Assembly (NCBI GenBank): GCA_004293295.1 | Contig: RDYC01000262.1 | Location: forward strand, 1 to 9,069 | DNA: 9,069 nucleotides | Source of the DNA: Bacteroidota bacterium | GTDB lineage: Bacteria > Bacteroidota > Bacteroidia > UKL13-3 | Direction: 5' to 3' | Shown here: in pieces, positions 1-6,700 of the stretch | How the letters are laid out: every line of letters starts with the position of its first letter | Numbering within the stretch: the stretch's first letter is position 1 | Program-made: the position numbers and the translations under genes | Notes under the pieces: model-generated | What the model was told of the DNA's origin: nothing | The model's input: the letters and a program-made list of their open reading frames with translations, nothing else | Databases searched by the model: none

Positions 1-874
1 GCGCGCCAAAAAACAAATCATACCGATTGTTATTATCAGGATCAGTTGGGGTAAAGGTGAATTTATTGCCTAAAGTAAAATAATCAATTTCAAACTTTTT
101 AAACTCTGTGAAAAATAAACCTGCCCCCCCAATTAATGCAAGGTGTTTACCCAAATTTACTTCAAGCCATAAATAGGCATGCTTACCCAGGCTTTCAGCC
201 TTTATTTTATGCGGGTCAATAAATTCGGCATTGTTATCGTATTTAGAGTATCCGATGCCAAACGAACTGTTTAAGGTAAACACTTGTTGGGGTTTACCTA
301 GTTTAATTTGTATACAAGGTGCAATATATTGAATCCGGATATCGTCACTTAATCGGCCAATGCGAACGCCTCCTTGTGCATTGGTAACAGCAATGAGCCC
401 CCCATCGTTTTGTGTATGGAATGCACTGTAATGTAAACCGAAGCCAATTACGCGTGAGGGGAAATAAGCCAAATTAAAGTGATATGCCTTGCCAGATCTT
501 AAATCATTTAAATAATCATCCAATAGGGGAGGAAGATTTTGAGGTTGTGGTCCAATTAACATCCCTAGTCCATAACCACCTGAAATAAAAAAGCCTTTTG
601 TATACGAATCGTTAATGGCTGTTTCTACATCTAAACTATCTGGTTTTGTAACGTTGTATGAATATGTTTTTACCTCCTTTAATGGAATTGTTTTTTTTAT
701 GGACTTGCCTGTTTCTTTTACGGAGTAACCAATAAATAGGGTTGCCACCGTATTTATTTTACAAAAAATACTGTCACCATTGGTTTTTACAATCAAATCC
801 TGCGCTTTGGTTTGTGTATAAAAAAACAAACTCAATAGTAAGAGTAAATAGTTGTTGTTTAATGCAGTTTTCAT
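1..874 (-). CDS. Probable outer-membrane beta-barrel protein, C-terminus cut by window edge
   Basis: An open frame runs from ATG at 872-874 to the left edge without a stop: 291 codons are visible and the C-terminus is missing. The N-terminus (MKTALNNNYLLLLLSLFF, then TKAQ) is a typical signal peptide, probably cleaved near residue 25. The mature protein opens with DLIVKTNGDSIFCKI, a pattern common at the start of Bacteroidota envelope proteins. After about residue 90 the sequence alternates hydrophobic and polar residues, with many Gly and aromatic residues (for example FFISGGYGLGMLIG and FTLNSSFGIGYSKY), as expected for transmembrane beta strands. There is no T9SS sorting domain in the visible part. 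The upstream gene ends 121 bases away on the same strand, and a possible promoter lies between them. No specific function is recognised; the outer-membrane barrel call is inference from composition and strand pattern. Confidence 0.75.
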   Translation of the reverse strand, partial: MKTALNNNYLLLLLSLFFYTQTKAQDLIVKTNGDSIFCKINTVATLFIGYSVKETGKSIKKTIPLKEVKTYSYNVTKPDSLDVETAINDSYTKGFFISGGYGLGMLIGPQPQNLPPLLDDYLNDLRSGKAYHFNLAYFPSRVIGFGLHYSAFHTQNDGGLIAVTNAQGGVRIGRLSDDIRIQYIAPCIQIKLGKPQQVFTLNSSFGIGYSKYDNNAEFIDPHKIKAESLGKHAYLWLEVNLGKHLALIGGAGLFFTEFKKFEIDYFTLGNKFTFTPTDPDNNNRYDLFFGA

Positions 875-910
875 CAACAAGAAGTTCGGCTTAAACCTGT
901 ATAGCCCAAG

Positions 911-918
911 CAAAGTTA
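911..918 (-). promoter_or_regulatory. Possible Bacteroidota -7 promoter element
   Basis: The minus strand reads TAACTTTG here, an exact match to the Bacteroidota housekeeping -7 consensus TAnnTTTG. It lies 36 bases upstream of the ATG at 874, which would give a leader of about 30 bases. No TTG or TTTG is seen about 20 bases upstream where the -33 element should be, so support rests on one short box. Confidence 0.3.
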
Positions 919-960
919 AGCAATTTGTGAGGTTGCTGTGTAACCATTAACAATTTTACC

Positions 961-991
961 ACCATACTTAGTGGAGCAACTAGCTTATGGT
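961..991 (-). terminator. Weak hairpin just past the stop of the 424-residue protein gene
   Basis: Arms 961-966 (accata) and 986-991 (tatggt) pair over 6 bp. An inner 4-bp stem, 969-972 (tagt) with 979-982 (acta), is separated from them by a small internal loop. The hairpin starts 5 bases after the stop codon at 996-998. No U-tract follows on the minus strand (GGTAAAATTG), so it may protect the mRNA 3' end or have no function rather than act as an intrinsic terminator. Confidence 0.25.
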
Positions 992-995
992 TGCA

Positions 996-2270
996 TTATG
1001 GGTGGTTTACCCAAAATTTTCCGCTGTATACTTGGCCGTATTCACTTTCAATACAAATAAAATACAGGCCATTGGGTAAGGCAGAAACATCCAGTTGATT
1101 TGAACGTAATGATAGGTTTGAGGCAGTTTCAATGCGTTTTCCCAATGAGTTGAGGAGGTAAACTTTCTGCTCATCTAACGCCAAATCAGGATTAAGTTGA
1201 ATAAATGTTGTGGCAGGATTAGGATAGAGTTGAATAGCGTGAGTTGGCGCATGCAAAGTGGTAAGCCCACTTGGAATGGAAAACAAATATCTGGAAGAAG
1301 CAGTGGCTTCATATACCCCATTTACTGCATTTTTTCTCCACGCACTAGTCAGCTTCCCATCAACATAGGTAAGTGTTAACATAAAACTATTCACCCAAGC
1401 ATTAGCTTGCCAAGCTTTAAACTCAATGCTATTTAGGTTCCCATTCGCATCGTAAGCATATGTTTCATTTCTAAAAGGCTGGAAGGCAAATCCTCCGCCA
1501 TTAACAGAGGCAAATCCATAAGTAATTCTTCCGGTGATTTTGCCGTTGGTATAGGTTATGGTATCGGCTTCTGAAGTTTCCCAGCTATCTGCGTTGGGGT
1601 TGAAAGTTAATCCGTAAACAATAGACAGCTTATTTTCATCGTAACTGTAAACAGTTTTGGTTAAGCTATCACCGCTTATTCCAGCAAGTGTTGTTGCAGA
1701 AATCAGTTGTTTATTACTGTTGTAGAAATACTTATTTATTCTGCTTTGGTTAAATTGGGTGTAATAGGTACTATCTGACTGTCGTGTTCCATCAGCATTA
1801 TATTTAAAATAGATATCAAAAACGGGTTGGTAAGCCTCTCCATTAAACTCCGTTGCTTCTTCTTGTTTAATGGTATTGATGGTTTGATCTGTATTATAGG
1901 TGTAAGTGTAACGGTATTGATATTGTTGGTTGTTAAACTCATCCCGCTCAATAACTGTTGAATACTTGTTGTTGGTGTTTAATGTGAAAGCTCGGGTGGT
2001 TAAACGCAACACTTGCCAGGTATTGTTTACCCATTGGTAAATACCATCAACAGCTCTTGTTTTTTCAAGCTGACCTGGAGCCCAGCTAAAACGTTGCAAA
2101 TTGGTCCACGTACTATCATTAATACGCTGCTGACGAATCATATATGGATTTTGTTCTCGTATAAAATCAAGTCCTGTAATAGGTGTTTCATAGGCAAGAG
2201 GAATCAAATTCTGGGCGTTAAGTTGTAAAACTGTACACAATACAATTAGGGTAAAGAGTTTTTTTTTCAT
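996..2270 (-). CDS. Secreted protein with YD-like repeats and T9SS type A sorting domain
   Basis: Complete gene of 424 residues from ATG (2268-2270) to TAA (996-998). Residues 1-20 (MKKKLFTLIVLCTVLQLNAQ) form a Sec signal peptide ending in a likely NAQ cleavage site. Residues about 95-330 are Tyr/Asn/Thr-rich with YD-like strand motifs (YTYTYNTDQTIN, FKYNADGTRQSDS, YSYDENKLS, YAYDANGNLNSIE), alternating with tryptophan segments such as WQANAWVNSF; this pattern is seen in secreted Bacteroidota proteins and resembles RHS/YD repeats. Residues about 345-424 form a T9SS type A sorting domain: it begins LYPNPA, and LPNGLYFICIE precedes the end. The terminus SGKFWVNHP departs from the usual basic K-x-V-V-x-R/K ending. 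The expected route is Sec export, then T9SS passage across the outer membrane and surface attachment or release. No catalytic residues are recognised. No Shine-Dalgarno sequence precedes the start. Surface location is well supported; the biochemical role is unknown. Confidence 0.9.
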   Translation of the reverse strand: MKKKLFTLIVLCTVLQLNAQNLIPLAYETPITGLDFIREQNPYMIRQQRINDSTWTNLQRFSWAPGQLEKTRAVDGIYQWVNNTWQVLRLTTRAFTLNTNNKYSTVIERDEFNNQQYQYRYTYTYNTDQTINTIKQEEATEFNGEAYQPVFDIYFKYNADGTRQSDSTYYTQFNQSRINKYFYNSNKQLISATTLAGISGDSLTKTVYSYDENKLSIVYGLTFNPNADSWETSEADTITYTNGKITGRITYGFASVNGGGFAFQPFRNETYAYDANGNLNSIEFKAWQANAWVNSFMLTLTYVDGKLTSAWRKNAVNGVYEATASSRYLFSIPSGLTTLHAPTHAIQLYPNPATTFIQLNPDLALDEQKVYLLNSLGKRIETASNLSLRSNQLDVSALPNGLYFICIESEYGQVYSGKFWVNHP

Positions 2271-2328
2271 GGCTTAAGTTTTTGGTAAGTCAATTTTAAG
2301 TTGGGTAAGGTTGTATTTCGCCTTTGAT

Positions 2329-2348
2329 TGAGGTAGGAGATTACCTCA
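2329..2348 (-). other. Small hairpin upstream of the 424-residue protein gene
   Basis: Perfect 7-bp arms, tgaggta (2329-2335) and tacctca (2342-2348), flank a 6-base loop. It lies 59-78 bases upstream of the ATG at 2270 and 10 bases from the larger hairpin at 2359-2396. It could belong to the 5' leader of this gene or to the 3' end of the preceding transcript. A short inverted repeat in an AT-rich gap can also arise by chance. Confidence 0.3.
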
Positions 2349-2358
2349 TCTTAAATGC

Positions 2359-2396
2359 ACAAACGGCTACCTTTTAGATAAAAGGTGGCCGTTTGT
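2359..2396 (-). terminator. Long hairpin, likely 3' terminator of the large surface-protein gene
   Basis: 17-base arms at 2359-2375 and 2380-2396 pair around a 4-base loop (agat), with one non-Watson-Crick position (2368 against 2387). It starts 58 bases beyond the stop codon at 2454-2456 on the transcribed strand, a reasonable place for transcript termination or 3'-end stabilisation. The bases after the stem on the minus strand (GCATTTAAG) are only weakly U-rich, so intrinsic termination is not certain. The odd pair is A-C in minus-strand RNA but U-G in plus-strand RNA. No plus-strand gene was found that would use it. Confidence 0.45.
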
Positions 2397-2453
2397 ATTG
2401 TGCCAACAAAACGATGGCATTACCGCAGGCAGGTTACACTAGGGCAATAAGCG

Positions 2454-5400
2454 TTAACGGATAACAACTCTTTTGGTTAAATGTTCGCCTTTTGCTCCGT
2501 TTATTTCCAGTAAATAAAGCCCTTGAGGTAATGTGCTTACATCAAGTTTGTATTCAAAGCCCGGTAAAGTATTTATGCTTACCTGTTCACCTGTTATGTT
2601 AAACAATTTCACACTATAAATAAGCTCTTTTGCATAGATGGTTAAAACGCTTGCTGCAGGATTAGGGTACACCATTGGCACTGTTTCAAAACCAATGTTT
2701 TTTAAACCGGAGTTCAACACATAATCAATGGTGATGTTTCTGGTTTGCGAACTGATATTAAACACATCAGGGTCAGATACACTCTCTGCATAAATTTCCC
2801 ATTTCCCATAAAATACTTCTCCCGGAACCATGCCTAGGCCATCCACAATATCTTTAACTTGTTGCTCTGTAAGTGTTAGGCTCGTATCATTTGGGTCACC
2901 GCTGGTTTCGAATGAAACATAAGGATCCGAAAAGTCTCCGTTTATGGTATCCACATCAAAGTAGTACAATATTGAATCTACATTGCCAAAAACACTAGGC
3001 TTACGCCAGCTAATAGTTACCGATGAAGTAAACGGAGAGTCTAATGTAATGATGGTGTTATTAGCCGGGCTTACCAAATCAAATGCACCAATTGAATCTT
3101 GCACTGTATTACTCTCAATCACATCATCTTCATCTCTAGGTATAATTTGGTATCCACCTAAAGCAGGAGTAGCTGTGGTAAATTGGCCGTTAAGTCCAAT
3201 AATGTCAAAAGTTTCGCTGCTAGGAAGTGGTGTTCCTGCCAAATCGCTTGTGGCTAAAATTCTAAGCACCAACACGTCATTGTTGGCAGTTATAATATTG
3301 ATGCTTGTGTTAGCGGTAGGCCAATTATTGCCAGTTGGTTCTGTTTCAAAACGCACACCATTTAAACGCACCAATTTGTTTTCGGTGCTTTCACTTAATG
3401 CAGTAACGGGAATGGGCGCATAGATACTGCTGCTGCCTGTTACATTCCAAAGGGTATCAATATTGATTTGGGTTAGGCCCCTAAATTGGGCAACAGTACC
3501 TTGCACATAAATGCTATCTCCCTCATTTACGGTGTAGCCAAAGTTTTTACTGTTGTTAAATAAACTAATTCCTCCGGTACCATCATCAATTACAAACAGC
3601 AAGCCACTTGCGCGTTGGTTAAAACCAATTACAATACCTCTGAGGTTAACTTTTGCATCCAGTGAGTCAGGAACACCTGTGGTTGCATTGGTTTTGTTAA
3701 TGCTTGCTATGCTCACAATTTTAGGACTAGGAGGAGGTGTTATACCTACAATATCATTAGTTCCTCTTGGGTACAACTGATATCCATTAAAAGCAAACGG
3801 AGAGGTGGTTGAAGTACTGAATTGTGAGCCAATTCCTGTTACATCAAATGTAGGCGTAGTAGGGATTGGTTGACCGGCAAGTGCGCTGGTAGCAAGTACC
3901 CTCATGGTGAACGTATCGTTTGTTGAAGTGATAATTTGATAGACTGTGCTGGTGGCCGGGAATGAGGTAACAGTAGGAGCAGTAGCAAACCGAACTGCGC
4001 TTAACTTTACCAAGATATTCTCCGTGTTTTCACCAAGTTTGGTTACGGCAGTGGCCGTAAAATTACCGGATGACACTGCTCCTTTCCACACTGAGTCAGC
4101 ATTTATTTGGCATAACCCCCTAAAGCTTGACACTGTTCCTTGCACATAAATACTATCTCCTTCACTTATTGGAGTAATGCCAAAAGATTTTGTTGCGTTA
4201 AATATGGTAATTCCTCCGGTAGCATCATTCAACGCAAATTGAATGCCTGTAGTACGTTGATTAAATCCAAGCACCCTACCACTTAAGCTTACTTTAACTC
4301 CATTTGAGTCAGGAACTCCGGTTGAGGTATTTGTTTTATTGATTTGCGAAATATTATACTTAGGGTATGCAGGCGGGGGCTGCAGGGTATCAAGTGTGCT
4401 CACATTACCCACCGTTCCGGTTGCGTAAGTTGAATCGTCAACACGATAAACAAGCACCAGCGCATGGTAAAGGGTTTTTACTTTAAGTCCGCCAACAGTT
4501 ACCCGATTGGTATCAGCATTAAACACACAAAACGCGAGCGAATCATGTTGGTATTTGGTGCCAATGCCCATTGCGGTATCCGGGGTGTAAGCAGAGGCAT
4601 TAAATGAAGGTGTTGACTGATTAACACTGCTTAACTCTTTTAAAAATACCAATGTTGTAAAGTTGTTATTGGCGTAACTTAATGGCTTGTTCCAAGTAAG
4701 GGTTGTTGCATTAGCAGTGGTGGTATTAAAGGTAATGTTGGTAACAGCCGCAGGCAAGCTCCTGGTTGTTTGATTAGCAGTAGCCGCCACCGAGTATAAG
4801 GTATCAATATCTTGAGTTACCAAAACGAGATAATGGTAATTGGTATTTACTTCGAGTCCAGTTATGGTTGCATTGCTATCATCACCAACATACACACACC
4901 TCGCATTGGTATCGTTTTGGTACTTTACTTGGGCTGCGCTAAAATTGCTATTGGCAGTATAGGTATTAGCTGCAACCGTTGGTGTGCCAACTGTAATTGC
5001 CGAGTTTCTGCGGGCAAAAACAAGTACCGACATGGTACTATCCACATAATCAACAGGCTTAGTCCAGTTCAAGGTGTTTTGCATGATACCAATGCCTGTA
5101 AAATTAATTCCTGTTACAGCACCTGGTGGCAAAGCTTTAGGTGTTTTACCACTTTGGGCTACACCTGCAGAGTACAATGAATCCGTTTGGCGATAATGAA
5201 ATACCAACACGTGATAAGTGGTATTGTTATTTAATCCACCAATTGTTACCACATTGCTGTCGCCATTATAAACGCAACGCGCCAAGGTATCCTGCTCAAA
5301 TTTTGTTCCCGAACCAGTAAAACTAGTATCTGCAACATATGATGTGCCAACTGCACTTGGAGTAAGGTTGTTTATGGCAGTTGACTCTTTTACAAATACC

Positions 5401-6575
5401 ACTGTGGTGCTGTTGGTGTTGTTATATGCAGCCGGTTTTGTCCATTGCACACGAAGGGCATTAACAGCATTTATAGTGTTTACGGCAAGTGTAGTTGCAG
5501 CAGCCGGATTGGCTATGGTAATACCGTTTGCGGTTGTTGCAGCAGAATAAACAGAATCAGCATTACGCACCACATACACCAACACATGGTAAGTTGTTCC
5601 CGCTAAAAGTCCGGTAATGCTAACTACAGAGTCATCACCATTCATCACACATTTTGCGTTGGCATCGTTCTGAAAAACAGAAGTTGCCGCACTAAAATTG
5701 GTATTAGCGGTATAGTTGCTTACCGCAGCATTTGGTGTTCCTTGTGTTACTGCACTGCCTTGTTTAACAAATACCAAGGTGCTATAAGCACTGTCAATAT
5801 AATTGGTTTTGTTAAAACTAAGTGTTGCCCTCGTAGTGGTGTTCGGAGTAAAAATAAGGTTTGATACTGGCGGAATACCAACGGGAGTGTTTGCATTAAA
5901 TGTGATTGAAAAATCATCAATTCCTAAACCATCATCGGCACCACCGGCTACGTTAGCGTCAATCCATCTTAGGGCTAACGTATCGTTATTGTTTAAATTT
6001 ACTTGGAAAGTGTAAGTAACAGCAGTTCTGTTTGCGGTGCTATTGCCATTAAGACTTCCGGTTGCCCCCGTAGTGGGAGATATCAAGTTTAAGTCAGGTA
6101 CACTTACCCAAGTACCGCTATTGGTGTCAATGGAAGCTTTGTTTATACCGTAGGAAAAATATGCGGTATCTCTACCAGCCGGTGAGCGGCTTGTTCTGCG
6201 CCATTGTTCGCAAGTGAAGGAAATGGTTACTGAAGTTACTGTTGACCCTGTTTTATTTACGTAAAATGCACCAATTCTTGGGCTTAAACTTCCACTCAAT
6301 AACATCCCTAATGCCCTGTCTGTATTAGTGCCAGCGCCATAGCTATAAGTATTTCCAGAGGTCAATGTTCCGTCATCAACTCCATAAGTAGCATTTGAAT
6401 TATTGCCTAATTCAAAAAAGGCCCAACCAGTTGGCAAAGTGGTACTGGTTGTTCCAGTGGCAGCCAATGTGTTAAAATTTTCAGTAGCAGCAACTCCCAC
6501 TGAGTTGATGGCAACTTGCCCAAATAAATTGGTAAATAACAAGGTCGCCAGTGCAGTAAATAATATTTTTCGCAT
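2454..6575 (-). CDS. Large modular T9SS-secreted surface protein (Fn3-like and OB-like repeats)
   Basis: The chosen start is ATG at 6573-6575 (1373 residues), because a signal peptide (MRKILFTALATLLFTNLFGQ) begins exactly there; an in-frame TTG at 6596 would put seven residues before it. Modules in order: residues about 24-228, a beta-sandwich-like region (ENFNTL, LPTGW, RALGMLLSGSLSPRIGAFYV, GADDGLGIDDFSI) that I recall from extracellular nucleases and other modular secreted proteins; about 236-730, four fibronectin-III-like repeats; about 739-946 and 952-1154, two OB-fold-like repeats; about 1165-1286, an Ig/SusE-like domain; about 1288-1373, a T9SS type A sorting domain (YPNPA at 1303, LPQGLYLLEI, ending TKRVVIR). 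Only six cysteines are present, one in each Fn3-like repeat. No nuclease, protease or glycosidase motif is visible. The gene stands between the atpG terminator and a 3' hairpin, so it is probably transcribed alone. An adhesive or ligand-binding surface role is inference. Confidence 0.9.
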   Translation of the reverse strand: MRKILFTALATLLFTNLFGQVAINSVGVAATENFNTLAATGTTSTTLPTGWAFFELGNNSNATYGVDDGTLTSGNTYSYGAGTNTDRALGMLLSGSLSPRIGAFYVNKTGSTVTSVTISFTCEQWRRTSRSPAGRDTAYFSYGINKASIDTNSGTWVSVPDLNLISPTTGATGSLNGNSTANRTAVTYTFQVNLNNNDTLALRWIDANVAGGADDGLGIDDFSITFNANTPVGIPPVSNLIFTPNTTTRATLSFNKTNYIDSAYSTLVFVKQGSAVTQGTPNAAVSNYTANTNFSAATSVFQNDANAKCVMNGDDSVVSITGLLAGTTYHVLVYVVRNADSVYSAATTANGITIANPAAATTLAVNTINAVNALRVQWTKPAAYNNTNSTTVVFVKESTAINNLTPSAVGTSYVADTSFTGSGTKFEQDTLARCVYNGDSNVVTIGGLNNNTTYHVLVFHYRQTDSLYSAGVAQSGKTPKALPPGAVTGINFTGIGIMQNTLNWTKPVDYVDSTMSVLVFARRNSAITVGTPTVAANTYTANSNFSAAQVKYQNDTNARCVYVGDDSNATITGLEVNTNYHYLVLVTQDIDTLYSVAATANQTTRSLPAAVTNITFNTTTANATTLTWNKPLSYANNNFTTLVFLKELSSVNQSTPSFNASAYTPDTAMGIGTKYQHDSLAFCVFNADTNRVTVGGLKVKTLYHALVLVYRVDDSTYATGTVGNVSTLDTLQPPPAYPKYNISQINKTNTSTGVPDSNGVKVSLSGRVLGFNQRTTGIQFALNDATGGITIFNATKSFGITPISEGDSIYVQGTVSSFRGLCQINADSVWKGAVSSGNFTATAVTKLGENTENILVKLSAVRFATAPTVTSFPATSTVYQIITSTNDTFTMRVLATSALAGQPIPTTPTFDVTGIGSQFSTSTTSPFAFNGYQLYPRGTNDIVGITPPPSPKIVSIASINKTNATTGVPDSLDAKVNLRGIVIGFNQRASGLLFVIDDGTGGISLFNNSKNFGYTVNEGDSIYVQGTVAQFRGLTQINIDTLWNVTGSSSIYAPIPVTALSESTENKLVRLNGVRFETEPTGNNWPTANTSINIITANNDVLVLRILATSDLAGTPLPSSETFDIIGLNGQFTTATPALGGYQIIPRDEDDVIESNTVQDSIGAFDLVSPANNTIITLDSPFTSSVTISWRKPSVFGNVDSILYYFDVDTINGDFSDPYVSFETSGDPNDTSLTLTEQQVKDIVDGLGMVPGEVFYGKWEIYAESVSDPDVFNISSQTRNITIDYVLNSGLKNIGFETVPMVYPNPAASVLTIYAKELIYSVKLFNITGEQVSINTLPGFEYKLDVSTLPQGLYLLEINGAKGEHLTKRVVIR
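3114..4361 (-). repeat. Two tandem OB-fold-like domain repeats inside the large surface protein
   Basis: Residues about 739-946 (bases 3738-4361) and 952-1154 (bases 3114-3722) of the 1373-residue protein are tandem copies offset by about 213 residues. Both contain INKTNxxTGVPDS, GFNQR, a DxTGGI or DGTGGI turn, EGDSIYVQGTV, FRGLxQIN, STEN/NTEN and YQ-PR segments. The DNA is also similar: ccttgcacataaat followed by ctatctcc occurs in both copies, and attcctccggta precedes the DxTGGI region in both. The fold call is inferred from the GxV..FN..GL/I.F...D.TGGI pattern of OB-like domains in bacterial extracellular proteins. Confidence 0.8.
4386..5870 (-). repeat. Four fibronectin-III-like repeats in an A-B-A-B arrangement
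   Basis: Approximate repeat limits are 5511-5870 (R1), 5136-5504 (R2), 4761-5132 (R3) and 4386-4754 (R4), about 125 residues each. Shared features are a hydrophobic VFVK-like strand, a QND or QD segment, a single cysteine before V, a GD or AD turn, and a TYH.LV strand near the end. R1 and R3 share YTANxNFSAA, GDDS and ITGL. R2 and R4 share TGxGTK-type or GIGTK segments, D(T/S)LAxCV and T(I/V)GGL. The pattern indicates duplication of a two-domain unit. The equivalent cysteines (309, 434, 560 and 683) are spaced 125, 126 and 123 residues apart. Confidence 0.85.
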
Positions 6576-6647
6576 ATTGTTTAATAAGTGCAGCAATTTA
6601 ATAAATAAACGGGTGCATAAAATGAATATATGGTTAAATCATTGCAT

Positions 6648-6679
6648 AAAAAAACCACCAGTGATAAGCTGGTGGTTTT
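6648..6679 (-). terminator. Intrinsic terminator of the ATP synthase operon
   Basis: 11-bp perfect arms at 6651-6661 (aaaaccaccag) and 6669-6679 (ctggtggtttt) flank a 7-base loop. On the minus strand the stem ends in a run of seven T residues (6654 down to 6648), the classic form of a Rho-independent terminator. It begins 21 bases after the atpG stop codon and 73 bases before the start of the next gene, so it separates the housekeeping operon from the surface-protein gene. In the plus direction only four T residues follow, so it mainly serves leftward transcription. Confidence 0.9.
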
Positions 6680-6700
6680 CGGGGAAGTGTTATTATTGAA

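Noticed and set aside
2291..2298. TAAAATTG on the minus strand as a -7 box for the 424-residue protein gene
   Set aside because: It has one mismatch to TAnnTTTG, no -33 element, and would give a very short leader; too weak to list in an AT-rich gap.
2983..5550. Several plus-strand open frames (for example 2983-3423, 4812-5180, 5344-5550) opposite the large surface-protein gene
   Set aside because: They lie wholly inside the coding frame of a well-supported long gene with clear domains. Their translations show no family motifs, and repetition of the host gene explains their recurrence.
3114..5870. Possible CRISPR array or mobile-element repeats
   Set aside because: The repeats are long, diverged, in frame and encode protein domains. 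There are no short identical repeats with unique spacers, no transposase and no terminal inverted repeats.
6576..6596. Upstream TTG start adding seven residues to the large surface protein
   Set aside because: The ATG at 6573-6575 begins a typical signal peptide directly; the extension would place an untypical segment before the basic N-terminal region.
6597..6647. Promoter for the large surface-protein gene
   Set aside because: The region is AT-rich, but I found no TAnnTTTG match with a suitably placed TTG upstream, so no specific site can be supported.
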